Shown here: one piece after another, positions 7,196 through 16,890 of the stretch
Position numbering within the stretch: the stretch's first letter is position 1
Layout: each line of letters begins with the position of its first letter
Assembly (NCBI RefSeq): GCF_030295975.1
Contig: NZ_AP027364.1
Coordinates: 1,798,001-1,862,000 of the forward strand
Length of the DNA: 64,000 nucleotides
Reading direction: 5' to 3'
Source of the DNA: Thalassotalea atypica
GTDB taxonomy: Bacteria > Pseudomonadota > Gammaproteobacteria > Enterobacterales > Alteromonadaceae
The notes under the pieces: model-generated
Told to the model about the DNA's origin: nothing
Seen by the model: the letters and a program-made list of their open reading frames with translations, nothing else
Database searches by the model: none
Program-made: the position numbers and the translations under genes

Positions 7196-7909
7196 TTAGA
7201 TTTTTTTTAACGTCATTTGCGCGGTGTGATGCAGCAATGCTTTATTGCCGACTTTACCATGTCCTGGTACTACCGTTTTGATGTTTGGATACTTGTTAAT
7301 GACATTGCTAATCGACTTTGGCCAATCAGGTATTGACGCATCACCCGTGTATCCTAAGCTTTTACTCCCCAGACTCTTAATAAAGCAACCACCAAACAGC
7401 ATATTGGATTGTGGTAGCCATACCACGATATTATCTTGTGAGTGGCCAGCGCCGGGGTAGAACACTTCAATAGAGTCGGGAACAAGCTCAAAAGTGTTTT
7501 TAGTAATAACGTGGTTTGAAGGTTCTTTTTCATTTTCACTCAGTAACGTGTTTGTTAGCTCAGTGGCATACGTTTTGATATTTAATTCGTTTAGAAGCGA
7601 CATGCCGCCGCTGGCATCTTCATGAAAATGAGTAACAACACTGGATTTCACGGTAAGGTTTTTTGACTTTATCCATTGCAGAAGTTGTTTGGTTTCAGCC
7701 ACTGTCCATGGGGTGTCAATTATGTGCGCGTTTTCTCCGTCAATAACCACCAACCCTGACGCGCCAACCAAGCCCCACGGAGCTACCTCCTTGTATGAGA
7801 TATGCTGATATACGTTGTCTGTAAGCTGCACCATTTTTAGATTAGATGCTTCACTTGCTGCCATGCTTAACCAAGAAAGTACTGACAGAAATAAAACTAT
7901 AAATTTCAT
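7196..7909 (-). CDS. Subclass B1 metallo-beta-lactamase, IMP-like
   Basis: This 237-residue enzyme is predicted to hydrolyse beta-lactams, probably including carbapenems, in the periplasm. A signal peptide covers about residues 1-18. The full B1 zinc-ligand set is present: H94, H96 and D98 (THFHED), H156 (GAGH), C175 (FGGCFIK) and H217 (PGHG). K178, the B1 substrate-binding lysine, is three residues after the cysteine. Stretches such as TYATELTN, IEVFYPG-GH, DN-VVWLP and LFGGCFIK match IMP enzymes as I remember them. It has no attC and lies 3.1 kb beyond the integrase, so it is a chromosomal gene and not a cassette. Activity and spectrum are not shown by sequence alone. Confidence 0.9.
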   Translation of the reverse strand: MKFIVLFLSVLSWLSMAASEASNLKMVQLTDNVYQHISYKEVAPWGLVGASGLVVIDGENAHIIDTPWTVAETKQLLQWIKSKNLTVKSSVVTHFHEDASGGMSLLNELNIKTYATELTNTLLSENEKEPSNHVITKNTFELVPDSIEVFYPGAGHSQDNIVVWLPQSNMLFGGCFIKSLGSKSLGYTGDASIPDWPKSISNVINKYPNIKTVVPGHGKVGNKALLHHTAQMTLKKI

Positions 7910-8383
7910 ATGTGAAACGGCTCTACTCGTTAATGATTGTTAAAAGATTGCTGGTACGTGCCAGAGGTGAAATAGATGTTAACGTTAAGTTTGTATTCAT
8001 TTTTCAAAAGATGCATTCAGTATGGGTATAAAGTAACCGAGTTATTCACTGATAAACAGTGCAATTGTTGTATACACATACACTTTTACAATTTACGTTA
8101 GTCCATTCGTTATATTTAACTTAACAACTAGTCTTAGCTAGCTTGTAACTTTGAGATGACCCATTTGCGCTGAGCTTCTAAAGTGTAGCGTGAGAACTTA
8201 CGGTGAAATGATGCCAGGATTTGAGCCGCTACCGTCAGCATTGGGTGGAAAAGCGTTCGAACGTTCAGTGGACGGTTTTATAACGGGTGAAGTACTTTTT
8301 TGTTGATGCGTAGCGTAATCAACAGTTTGTGAAACCAGCAAGCGTTAGCTCACTACAGAGCTAACGCTTTTTGATTTTTTCGA
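7910..8383. other. 474-bp intergenic region with possible small RNA or small ORF
   Basis: The left part should hold the minus-strand promoter of the beta-lactamase. The right part ends in a strong plus-strand terminator although no plus-strand gene is recognised. A 32-codon frame (ATG 8208 or 8211 to TGA 8304-8306, starting MMPGFEPLPSALGGKAF) with a GGTGA upstream is the only candidate in that direction. I do not recognise its product. A small RNA ending at 8372 or a decayed gene are alternatives. Confidence 0.4.
8340..8372 (+). terminator. Strong rho-independent terminator, plus strand
   Basis: AAGCGTTAGCTC and GAGCTAACGCTT form a perfect 12 bp stem with a six-base loop. On the plus strand it is followed by TTT-G-A-TTTTTT. 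The minus strand has no T-run, so it does not look made for ygiQ, which ends just to the right. Confidence 0.85.
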
Positions 8384-10657
8384 TTATCTTCGCTTTTTTG
8401 GCGCCTTAGGCTTACGATCGTCAAATTGATTATCTGAGAACCGTGTTAATCCTTGTTTGCCGTTACGTGACTTAGGTTTACTGTGACCACTGACACCTTC
8501 TGAACGTTTAAAACCTTGGGCATTATTTTTGCCTTTACCGCCTTTTTTATAATGCTGGTGGTTTTGTTCGCCGCGTGTTTCAGCTGGCACTAAACAGCCA
8601 GGTTTATTGCCAATGAGTTTACGAGCTAGTCCCATTTTAGTGACTGCTTCACGAATAATGGGCCAGTTAGCCGGATCATGGTAACGCAAAATAGCTTTAT
8701 GTAATCGACGCTGTCTTGTCCCTTTAGGGATTGGAACCGCTTCATTCGCTTTCTTGATGTTTTTAAGCGAATTTAGCTCGGTATGATACATAGTTGTCGC
8801 GTTGGCTAATGGCGACGGGTAAAAGTTCTGAACTTGGTCTAGCTTAAAGTCATTCTCTTTTAGCCAAAGAGCTAAATTGATCATGTCCATTTCAGTTGTG
8901 CCCGGATGTGCAGAGATGAAATACGGGATCAAGAACTGCTTTTTGCCTGCTTGTTTTGAAAACTTGTCAAACATTTGCTTAAACTCATGATAGCTGCCCA
9001 TGCCAGGCTTCATCATTTTGTTCAAAGGTCCTTCCTCGGTATGCTCTGGGGCAATTTTTAAATAGCCACCAACATGGTGAGTTGCAAGCTCCTTAACGTA
9101 CTCAGGATCTTTTACTGCTAAGTCATAACGGACACCTGACGCAATAAGAATTTTTTTAATGCCTTTAATTTTTCTTGCTTTGCGATACAAGTTAATCGTT
9201 GGTGTATGATCTGTATCTAAATGACCACAAATGGTTGGCCAAACACAAGACGGTTTACGACAGGTTGCTTCCGCTTTTTTGCTCATACAATTGAGCTTGT
9301 ACATGTTTGCCGTTGGGCCACCTAAGTCAGAAATTACACCCGTAAATCCAGGCACTTTTTCTTTGATGTCCTCAATTTCATTGAGTATGGATTCTTCTGA
9401 GCGACTTTGAATAATTCGACCTTCATGTTCTGTAATTGAACAGAAAGTACAGCCACCAAAACAACCACGCATGATATTAATTGACGTTTTTATCATGTCA
9501 TATGCTGGGATTTTAGCGTCGCCATAGGCAGGATGAGGCACACGTTTGTATGGTAATCCGAATACACCGTCCATTTCTTCTTCACTGAGCGGGTAGGCTG
9601 GCGGGTTTAACCAGATGATTCTATCACCGTGGCGTTGAACTAACGGTTTAGCAGAGCCAGGGTTTACTTCTTGGTGAAAAATACGAGACGCATGTGCGTA
9701 CAGTACTTTGTTTTCTTTAACTTGCTCAAACGTTGGCAAATTAATGTACGTTGTTTCCCAAGGTTTGCTTTTGTTTTTCCATGTTTTGTTTCGATACTCG
9801 GTCAATTCAATAGGCTGAGCTGACTTAGTCACATCTTCACTTGGGTCGACAGTAACGGCCTTATTTTGCTGGCTGTCACATTCACTAGTTTTTGTTGTGT
9901 CAGTGTAAGGGCTTAAAATTGGGTCAATTTTACCGGGCTTGTCGATTGATCTTGAATCAATGCCTTTCCAGCCAGGTAGTGCCTGCTTTGTTAAAAAAGC
10001 TGTGCCTCTAACATCGGTGATCGTTGAGATATCTTCACCGTTAGCGATACGATGGCTGACTTCAACCAACGGACGTTCGGCATTACCGTAAACCAAAATA
10101 TCAGCTTTGGCATCGAATAAAATAGAGCGTCTGACTTTTTCAGACCAGTAGTCAAAATGTGCTATTCGTCGCAACGATGCTTCAATACCACCTATAACAA
10201 CAGGTACGTCTTTGTAGGCTTCTTTACAACGTTGGGAATACACTAAAACAGCGCGATCAGGTCGTTTGCCACCTTCATTATTAGGTGTGTAGGCATCGTC
10301 ATGACGGATACGGCGTTCAGCGGTGTAGCGATTGATCATTGAGTCCATGTTGCCGGCGGTTACACCAAAATATAAATTGGGCTTACCCAGTTTCATGAAT
10401 TCATCTTTCGACTGCCAATCAGGCTGTGCGATCATGCCAACTCTGAAGCCTTGTGCTTCAAGCATTCGACCAATGATCGCCATGCCGAAACTCGGGTGGT
10501 CAACATAGGCATCGCCGGTGACTAAAATAATGTCACAACTATCCCATCCTAATTCGTCCATTTCTTGACGAGACATAGGGAAGAATGGCGCTGCGTCGTA
10601 ACACTCAGCCCAATATTTTGGATAGTCAAACAATGCTGTTTTCGGTAATGGGATCAT
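8384..10657 (-). CDS. ygiQ: YgiQ family radical SAM protein
   Basis: This 757-residue protein belongs to the YgiQ family, whose reaction is not established. It has the N-terminal YgiQ domain (about 1-350) and a radical SAM core with the iron-sulfur cysteines C399, C403 and C406 ([10 protein letters not shown]). A C-terminal extension rich in lysine, arginine, glycine and asparagine (about 690-757) looks disordered and might bind RNA. Length is near the family norm. It stands alone, with a minus-strand -10 TATAAT about 76 bases upstream. ATG 10657 matches the usual N-terminus. Confidence 0.92.
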   Translation of the reverse strand: MIPLPKTALFDYPKYWAECYDAAPFFPMSRQEMDELGWDSCDIILVTGDAYVDHPSFGMAIIGRMLEAQGFRVGMIAQPDWQSKDEFMKLGKPNLYFGVTAGNMDSMINRYTAERRIRHDDAYTPNNEGGKRPDRAVLVYSQRCKEAYKDVPVVIGGIEASLRRIAHFDYWSEKVRRSILFDAKADILVYGNAERPLVEVSHRIANGEDISTITDVRGTAFLTKQALPGWKGIDSRSIDKPGKIDPILSPYTDTTKTSECDSQQNKAVTVDPSEDVTKSAQPIELTEYRNKTWKNKSKPWETTYINLPTFEQVKENKVLYAHASRIFHQEVNPGSAKPLVQRHGDRIIWLNPPAYPLSEEEMDGVFGLPYKRVPHPAYGDAKIPAYDMIKTSINIMRGCFGGCTFCSITEHEGRIIQSRSEESILNEIEDIKEKVPGFTGVISDLGGPTANMYKLNCMSKKAEATCRKPSCVWPTICGHLDTDHTPTINLYRKARKIKGIKKILIASGVRYDLAVKDPEYVKELATHHVGGYLKIAPEHTEEGPLNKMMKPGMGSYHEFKQMFDKFSKQAGKKQFLIPYFISAHPGTTEMDMINLALWLKENDFKLDQVQNFYPSPLANATTMYHTELNSLKNIKKANEAVPIPKGTRQRRLHKAILRYHDPANWPIIREAVTKMGLARKLIGNKPGCLVPAETRGEQNHQHYKKGGKGKNNAQGFKRSEGVSGHSKPKSRNGKQGLTRFSDNQFDDRKPKAPKKRR

Positions 10658-10732
10658 CTACTCACCTTAAAATTTAACACTTCCCGAGAATTCTTAGTAT
10701 AGTTAAGCCAAACATTCGAAATCGGGCGCGCG

Positions 10733-10738
10733 ATTATA
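10733..10738 (-). promoter_or_regulatory. -10 element of ygiQ promoter
   Basis: Minus-strand TATAAT is followed by a CGCGCG discriminator, the same layout as at ybiT. No good -35 is visible at 16-18 bases. Confidence 0.5.
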
Positions 10739-10909
10739 GCAAATTTAACCCTTTAGTACGTATTTTTTTGTATTTCTTACCACTTACGCAATTAAATACT
10801 GCTAGTTGGTTACAATTATGTAACGTGTTATTCACTTTTCAGTATACTTTGTTATGCTGATACAGTGCGTACTTAAAATACTTAATGATTAATAACTTAA
10901 AATAAACAA

Positions 10910-12130
10910 ATGTATAATACCTATATTGCAAGGCAAGCCATATTAGATCGTAATGCCAAAACGATTGGCTACGAGCTACTATTCAGAGATAGCCAAAATA
11001 ACGAATTTCCTGAGATAGATCCTGATATTGCGAGTTCTAAACTCATTGTTGAAAATCACATTCATGGGGATATTCTTGCAATTAGCATGAATAAGCTCGC
11101 TTTTATTAATTTCACCGAAAAATGTTTAATTAATAAATATCCTTTGATGTTTGATCCTTCCAGTATTGTGATTGAGTTGGTAGGGCACACCACAACGTCA
11201 GAGCGCCTTCTTAAAATCACAAAATTTTATCATGAGAAAGGTTATAAGGTCGCACTAACGGAATATAACTTGGATGAACAGTGGGACGTGCTGTTCCCGT
11301 TCATTAGTCTGATTAAGGTTGATATTGAGAAAATTAACCCTAAACGTTTAAAGCAAGTGATGATGCGCACTAAAGCGCATGGCATTAAGTTGGTGGCAGA
11401 AAAGGTTGAAACTAATTTGCAGTTACAGTCGTTGGCTGAGATTGGTTTTAATTTTTATCAGGGTTTTTTCTATCATCGACCTGAAATGATTGAAGGAAAA
11501 ACTTTAGCACCATTTAAGACGCAAATGCTGAATTTGATGAGTGAAACCTTTAAGACACCATTGAACTTTGAAGCGATTGCCGAAATTATCAGCCACGACG
11601 TAAATTTAAGTATTGGCTTGTTAAAAATGGTTAATAACGTGGCAACTGGCACACAGGTTGAATTAACTTCCATAAAGCAAGCTGCAACCTATTTAGGTGA
11701 AGAAAAACTAAAACAGTTTGTTTCTATTTTAGCGTTGTCAAAATTGTCGTCAGAGCAAACAGAAGAAGCCGCTAAACAAGCCTTGATTATTGGTAAACTC
11801 ATGCATGAAATAGCTCGAAAAAGCAGCTTTAAAGATGTGCTTGAGTATGCGTTCATAACGGGGCTATTAAGCTCAATTGAAGCAATACTTAAAATGCCCT
11901 TAAACGAAATTTTGGCAACCATGCCTGTAGCGCAGCCCATTAAAGAGGCACTTTTACATGGTACTGGAAAATTAGGTATTTTCCTCTCATTAATTCAAAA
12001 CTATGTAAACGGCGATGATGAAACCATTAACGAAAAGCTTCAGTCTAATAATTTAGAAGGTGGACAAGTTCATTCGGCATTTGTAGATGCTTGTCGTTGG
12101 TGTAGTGATATAAATGGATCATTTTCATAA
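10910..12130 (+). CDS. EAL-HDOD signalling protein (degenerate EAL)
   Basis: This 406-residue cytoplasmic protein has an N-terminal EAL-like domain (about 1-200) and a C-terminal HDOD domain (about 200-390), the YuxH/CdgJ architecture. In place of the catalytic EALLR it has ELLFR, and the later E-G-V-E-T motif reads EKVET, so c-di-GMP hydrolysis is unlikely. Proteins of this type act as regulators; Vibrio CdgJ affects motility. No clear ribosome-binding site is seen before ATG 10910. It is a single-gene unit. A 9 bp inverted repeat at 12147-12181 follows it but lacks a T-tract. Confidence 0.85.
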   Translation: MYNTYIARQAILDRNAKTIGYELLFRDSQNNEFPEIDPDIASSKLIVENHIHGDILAISMNKLAFINFTEKCLINKYPLMFDPSSIVIELVGHTTTSERLLKITKFYHEKGYKVALTEYNLDEQWDVLFPFISLIKVDIEKINPKRLKQVMMRTKAHGIKLVAEKVETNLQLQSLAEIGFNFYQGFFYHRPEMIEGKTLAPFKTQMLNLMSETFKTPLNFEAIAEIISHDVNLSIGLLKMVNNVATGTQVELTSIKQAATYLGEEKLKQFVSILALSKLSSEQTEEAAKQALIIGKLMHEIARKSSFKDVLEYAFITGLLSSIEAILKMPLNEILATMPVAQPIKEALLHGTGKLGIFLSLIQNYVNGDDETINEKLQSNNLEGGQVHSAFVDACRWCSDINGSFS

Positions 12131-12286
12131 GCAATGAGTTTGTTGTCACGCTGTTTTTATCTTTAAATGGTTAACAGCGTGTAATTGGTCGACTGCTAAT
12201 TGCTTCTGGTCGTAAAACGCCGCATTTTTTTTGAGATGCCTTTAGAATAATATTAATTGTATAAACGTGAATATTAATAAAGGCTT

Positions 12287-14755
12287 ATGAAAACACTACT
12301 GATCCCCCTAGCGATAACGCTGTCATTAAGTGCTTGCGCATCAAATATGGCAAGTGCCCCCAGTTCATCTCCTGAAATTGTTGATGGTGAAGCTCAAACG
12401 GTACTCGCAAATAACACCGAAGTTTCCAACAACACTGAAATTACTTTAGAGAAAATTATGTCAGATCCTGATTGGATCGCACGCTCTCCAAAAGATTGGT
12501 ATTGGGGGGACGACAGTAAAACCATTTATTATAAGCAAAAAAGAGTAGGCAGCCCCGTTTATGACTTATTTTCAACTGCGGCTACCACACAAACTGCTTC
12601 AGAAAGAGTCAAACTTGCGCAGCTACATGTTAAAGCTGACACAAGTTCACAGCTGAATAATGCTGGTACTCATGCCGTTTATATTTATGAAGGTAATGTT
12701 TTCCTTAAAGAGCTTGCGACTCAAGCCACGCTTCAATTGACGTATACGTCGGCTATTGAAAAAACTCCAGTATTTCTAGTCAATGGTAATGTCGCTTATC
12801 GAGTTAAGAATAAGTTTTTTGAGCATGATTTAGCAACGAGCCGTGTGCGAGAACTTGCTAGCTTGGTGATGAGTGCGGATAATACGGAAAGCCAGAGTAC
12901 ACGCAGTTATATTGCCAAAGAACAACACGTTCTAATTGATTATGTTGCTCTACAACAGCGTAATAAAGCATTAAAAAATGAGCAAAAAGAGCGAATAAAA
13001 TCGCGAAACTCGACCATAACGCAAACTGAGTTTTACCTAGGTGCAGGCAATAGAGTTGTGCATGCCAGCCTATCTCCCCGCGGCGATAAAATGATTGTCA
13101 GTGTTGCGAGTAGCAAGTCTAGTCGTAGTCAAACAGACATTATGCCTAACTATATTTCAGATGATGGCAATATTCACGCAAAACGAGTCAGAGCGAGGGT
13201 TGCGGATAATCGTAAATATCAAGAATCTCTGTTTCTTCTTGATTTAAAGTCAGGTCAAAAATTTCCGCTCTCGTATCAGCAACTTCCTGGTTTTGACGAA
13301 GATGTTTTAGCTGACGTTCGCAAAGAAAATTATGCCCGTGAAGGAAAGAGCTACCAAGTTAAAAATACCCCGCGTAATATTCATGTGATGCGTGCCAGAA
13401 ATCCAATTCAGTGGCGTGAAGACGGACAGCAAGTTGCCATTTTGCTTGAAGCGTGGGACAACAAAGATCGCTGGTTAACGTCTGTAAATTTATTCGAGAA
13501 TAAACTGGTATCACAGCACAGGTTACATGACGATGCTTGGGTGAATAATCGGTTTAATGAATTTGGTTGGCTGGGTAATACCAATCATTTGTTTTATTTA
13601 TCGGAAGAGTCAGGTTATTCACAGCTTTATACCAAATCCTTAGTGGGTAAGGCCAAAAAAGTTACATCGGGCGAGTATGAAATCAGTGATGTCATACTGT
13701 CAAAAGATGCGAGTCAATTTTTCTTTAAAGCCAACATGAAGCATCCCGGTATTTATGAAGTATATTCAGTCAATGTTGATGGCGAGCAATTTACGGCATT
13801 AACCGATTTGGATGGCATGGTTGATTTTAAATTAAGCCCAGACGAGTCAACACTTTTACTAGAGTACTCATCGCTCACCATGCCGCCAGAGCTTTATGTT
13901 CAGCGAGCTCAAGCAGGGCAAACGCCAACACGACTGACTTTTACGGTGTCAGATGAGTTTTTGGCAATGCCGTGGACTGCTCCTAATGTGGTGCCTGTAC
14001 CTTCAAGCCATCAAGAGTTACCCGTGTATTCTCGTGTTTATTTACCTAAAGAACATAAAAAGGACGGAGAGAAATATCGCGCGGTTATGTTTAACCACGG
14101 CGCGGGTTATTTACAAAACTCTCATTTAGGTTGGTCGGGTTATTTTAGAGAATTTATGTTCCATAACATGCTCGCCCAACAAGGGTACGTGGTTATTGAC
14201 ATGGACTATCGCGCGTCTAAAGGTTATGGCAGAGACTGGCGCACGGCAATATATCGTCATATGGGTGAGCCGGAAGTGCAAGATATGCTTGATGGCGTGC
14301 AATGGTTAGTCAATGAAGCAAATGTAGATGAAAATCGTATTGGTACTTACGGTGGCTCTTACGGCGGTTTTTTGACCCTGATGGCATTATTTAAAGAACC
14401 TGAGGTTTTTCAATCAGGCTCTGCACTACGTTTAGTTTCAGACTGGGCGTATTACAATCACGGATATACCTCTAACATATTGAATACGCCTGAGGATGAT
14501 AAAATAGCTTATGAACGCAGCTCTCCTATTTATTTTGCGGAAGGATTGAATAAACCATTATTAATCAACGCACCTATGGTTGATGACAATGTATTTTTCC
14601 AAGATACAGTGCGTTTAGTACAACGTTTGATTGAGCTTGAAAAGCAAAATTTTGAAACGGCAATTTACCCAGTTGAACCACACGGTTTTGTACAGCCGAG
14701 TTCTTGGTTAGATGAATATCGAAGAATTTATAAGTTGTTTGAAACAAACTTGTAA
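12287..14755 (+). CDS. S9 family prolyl oligopeptidase-like peptidase, lipoprotein
   Basis: This 822-residue protein has a lipoprotein signal (LSLSAC, cysteine at residue 17), then a beta-propeller region of the DPP-IV N-terminal type (about 90-560). The alpha/beta-hydrolase peptidase domain is at about 590-822. The catalytic triad is visible as S691 (GGSYGG), D766 (MVDDN) and H799 (EPHGF). It should cleave peptides, probably after proline or related residues, at the membrane surface. A terminator at 14800-14827 closes the gene. The exact S9 subfamily (S9B or S9C) cannot be decided by eye. Confidence 0.88.
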   Translation: MKTLLIPLAITLSLSACASNMASAPSSSPEIVDGEAQTVLANNTEVSNNTEITLEKIMSDPDWIARSPKDWYWGDDSKTIYYKQKRVGSPVYDLFSTAATTQTASERVKLAQLHVKADTSSQLNNAGTHAVYIYEGNVFLKELATQATLQLTYTSAIEKTPVFLVNGNVAYRVKNKFFEHDLATSRVRELASLVMSADNTESQSTRSYIAKEQHVLIDYVALQQRNKALKNEQKERIKSRNSTITQTEFYLGAGNRVVHASLSPRGDKMIVSVASSKSSRSQTDIMPNYISDDGNIHAKRVRARVADNRKYQESLFLLDLKSGQKFPLSYQQLPGFDEDVLADVRKENYAREGKSYQVKNTPRNIHVMRARNPIQWREDGQQVAILLEAWDNKDRWLTSVNLFENKLVSQHRLHDDAWVNNRFNEFGWLGNTNHLFYLSEESGYSQLYTKSLVGKAKKVTSGEYEISDVILSKDASQFFFKANMKHPGIYEVYSVNVDGEQFTALTDLDGMVDFKLSPDESTLLLEYSSLTMPPELYVQRAQAGQTPTRLTFTVSDEFLAMPWTAPNVVPVPSSHQELPVYSRVYLPKEHKKDGEKYRAVMFNHGAGYLQNSHLGWSGYFREFMFHNMLAQQGYVVIDMDYRASKGYGRDWRTAIYRHMGEPEVQDMLDGVQWLVNEANVDENRIGTYGGSYGGFLTLMALFKEPEVFQSGSALRLVSDWAYYNHGYTSNILNTPEDDKIAYERSSPIYFAEGLNKPLLINAPMVDDNVFFQDTVRLVQRLIELEKQNFETAIYPVEPHGFVQPSSWLDEYRRIYKLFETNL

Positions 14756-14799
14756 TTTAAAAATTGAAATTCAATTGTGAATTTATCATTCGAAATTTA

Positions 14800-14827
14800 A
14801 AAGGCAATATAACTATTGCCTTTTTTT
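14800..14827 (+). terminator. Terminator of the S9 peptidase gene
   Basis: AAAGGCAATA and TATTGCCTTT form a 10 bp stem with loop TAAC, followed by a T-run. Confidence 0.9.
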
Positions 14828-14920
14828 ATGGTATAAATACTCTAAACAGATGCGCTAGCCTTTGGGTTTTGTGTATATATTCAACGCATAAAATATTGCT
14901 TTTTTCACCAATTAACTCCA

Positions 14921-15304
14921 GTGGATAAAATGAATAGACCTTGGTCATTATCGAACATTGTTAACCATCTTTATAGTGTCTTTGCTATAGGAGGGAGCTT
15001 AGCTGTGGGGTATGGTATTAATATGATTGTCACGTTAATACCGCCAAGTCTCATTGGCATGATTGTATTGGCAACAGGGCTTAAGCTTAATTGGATCGAT
15101 GCTGAAAAGCTGAAAGCAACTATTGCTTGGATAATAAAGCACATGGGTGTTTGTTTTGTACCTGCCGGCGTGGGGGTGATGGAGCATTTTAATCTGTTAA
15201 AACACGATGGTCCTGTTATGTTGTTACTGGCGATCAGCTCCACTTTATTGCTGATGTTTATTGTTGGCTGGCTTTATCAGCGACACACATTGAAAGGTCA
15301 GTGA
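14921..15304 (+). CDS. lrgA: CidA/LrgA family membrane protein
   Basis: This 127-residue inner-membrane protein has four hydrophobic segments and the family signature around IPPSLIGMIVLATGLKLNWI and FVPAGVGVM. LrgA/CidA proteins are holin-like partners of LrgB; roles in autolysis control and pyruvate uptake have been described in other bacteria. The frame opens at GTG 14921, but ATG 14930 (three codons later) is equally possible. One base separates its TGA from the lrgB ATG at 15306, so the two are an operon and probably translationally coupled. Confidence 0.85.
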   Translation: MDKMNRPWSLSNIVNHLYSVFAIGGSLAVGYGINMIVTLIPPSLIGMIVLATGLKLNWIDAEKLKATIAWIIKHMGVCFVPAGVGVMEHFNLLKHDGPVMLLLAISSTLLLMFIVGWLYQRHTLKGQ

Positions 15305-15305
15305 T

Positions 15306-16007
15306 ATGGTATTTATCGGGCAGTTTATTTTCTATTGTATGATGACCATTGTGATCTATCAGGCATTTGTTTTTGTGCAAAAAAAACTGGGTAAGATTTG
15401 GCTAAACCCAATGATGTTGAGCATGCTTGTGATTATCCCACTTTTAATCGCCAATGAAATATCGTTTAAGCAATATTATCAGCACACTCAAATATTTAGC
15501 CATTTGTTAGAACCGGCTATTGTCGCATTAGGCTTCCCGCTGTATCAGCAATTACAAACGATAAAATCGAATGCTAAAGTTATTATTCAAACACTTTGTT
15601 TAGCTATTTCAATAATGCTGATAGTAAATGTTACCTTAGCAGTGTTAATTTTAAATACACAAGAAGTTGCGGTTTCATTAGCGCTGAAGTCGGTCACTAC
15701 ACCGATAGGACTTGAACTAACCGAAGATATTGGTGGTATCGCTGCTATTACGGCTGTTGGCATCATCATAGCAGGCATTGTTGGTGGTGTGTTTGGGTTG
15801 CGCTTTCTTCATCTAACTGGAATTCATTGCCCTAAGGCACAAGGCTTGGCAATAGGGTGTGCCAGTCATGCATTAGGCACAGCAACTATCACCCCGGTAA
15901 GTAGTAATCACGGTGCATATTCATCTTTAGCGCTAATTTTATCAGCAGTGATAACGGCCATCGCTAGCCCTCTCCTAATTCCCATTATTTTAAATTTATT
16001 GGCCTAA
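15306..16007 (+). CDS. lrgB: LrgB/CidB family membrane protein
   Basis: This 233-residue protein has about six to eight transmembrane segments. The typical LrgB stretch is present: LKSVTTPIGLELTEDIGG followed by GVFGLRFLHLTGI and AQGLAIGCASHALGTA. It works with LrgA in the inner membrane. It is directly downstream of lrgA. It converges on the gene at 16027, with only 19 bases between, and no terminator is visible there. Confidence 0.9.
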   Translation: MVFIGQFIFYCMMTIVIYQAFVFVQKKLGKIWLNPMMLSMLVIIPLLIANEISFKQYYQHTQIFSHLLEPAIVALGFPLYQQLQTIKSNAKVIIQTLCLAISIMLIVNVTLAVLILNTQEVAVSLALKSVTTPIGLELTEDIGGIAAITAVGIIIAGIVGGVFGLRFLHLTGIHCPKAQGLAIGCASHALGTATITPVSSNHGAYSSLALILSAVITAIASPLLIPIILNLLA

Positions 16008-16026
16008 GTTAGAGTGGGGGTATTTG

Positions 16027-16776
16027 CTATTGCCACTGTTCTATTATGGCTTGATGCTGACCTTTAGATTTGATTGTGGTAATTGCTTGATTTAGTTGAT
16101 TGACGATCTCTTTTGGCGTTGACAAGCTACAGGCCAAATAAAAATTTAGCGGTTTGTCATTTAAATTCAGGTAAGGCGTGAAAATACTCGGGTCAATATT
16201 GTCGTGTAAAGCACGATATTTAACCGTCATGATATCCGCAAAAATCAAATCAATGGCTTTTCTCTCAGCCAACAACCTCAGCAAAGAGCTTGAATTATTG
16301 ACAATATACAGGTTTTCGCCTTCTTTAAAGCCTTTCTCTATAAGCAGTTGATGGGTGACATCATCACGAATAACAGCGATTTTATACTGTTTAGCTTGCT
16401 CAAGTGTGCTGATCTCAATGCCACTGTTGTCACGTAAACCAATCAATGTTGAGTCAGTGGTCGCAATGGCTTGCGTCCATTGAAATAGGTTTTCTCTTTC
16501 GGGTGTTCTAGCTATTGAATAAATACAACTATTTTTGTTATTGATCGCCATATGATAGGCCCTTGTCCATGGATAAATTTTGATTGAATAATCAATATTT
16601 GTATGGGACAAAGCGCTTCTTATCACTTCAGTGGCAAAGCCTTTCACTTTTCCATCAACGGTCATTTGATACGGAGGAAGGTGTTCCGTCAGAATATGTA
16701 AAGTAGGAGGGGACGCTTGTGCAACCAATGAATATATTGCTGCTATTAACGAAACTATACTGCGAATTAACATCAT
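16027..16776 (-). CDS. periplasmic substrate-binding protein (SBP_bac_3), copy 1
   Basis: This protein of about 249 residues has a signal peptide and the amino-acid-type solute-binding fold: EHLPPYQ, KVKGFATEVI near the start, and CIYSIARTPERE. An upstream TTG (16809) would add 11 residues, but ATG 16776 has AAGAG seven bases before it and gives a normal signal peptide. It is a paralogue of the gene at 16891-17673; shared blocks include YPWTRAY-like, SIAR-PERE, VIRDD-TH-LL and NLYIVNN. No permease or ATPase gene is nearby, so it may be an orphan binding protein or work with a distant transporter or sensor. Confidence 0.82.
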   Translation of the reverse strand: MMLIRSIVSLIAAIYSLVAQASPPTLHILTEHLPPYQMTVDGKVKGFATEVIRSALSHTNIDYSIKIYPWTRAYHMAINNKNSCIYSIARTPERENLFQWTQAIATTDSTLIGLRDNSGIEISTLEQAKQYKIAVIRDDVTHQLLIEKGFKEGENLYIVNNSSSLLRLLAERKAIDLIFADIMTVKYRALHDNIDPSIFTPYLNLNDKPLNFYLACSLSTPKEIVNQLNQAITTIKSKGQHQAIIEQWQ

Positions 16777-16890
16777 TACTATGCTCTTTTTGTTCCATCT
16801 AAATAGCAAAATGAAAGTGTAATAGGTTATTGTTTAGGGTGTTGTTTAAAGGTTTTATTTTTCTTCGATTTTTAATAAAAAACCACGTTG

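Noticed and set aside
7196-7909. Beta-lactamase gene as an integron cassette
   Set aside because: There is no attC on either side and it lies beyond intI and ybiT, outside the array.
12147-12181. Inverted repeat after the EAL-HDOD gene as terminator
   Set aside because: A 9 bp stem with a 17-base loop and no T-tract is not a convincing terminator.
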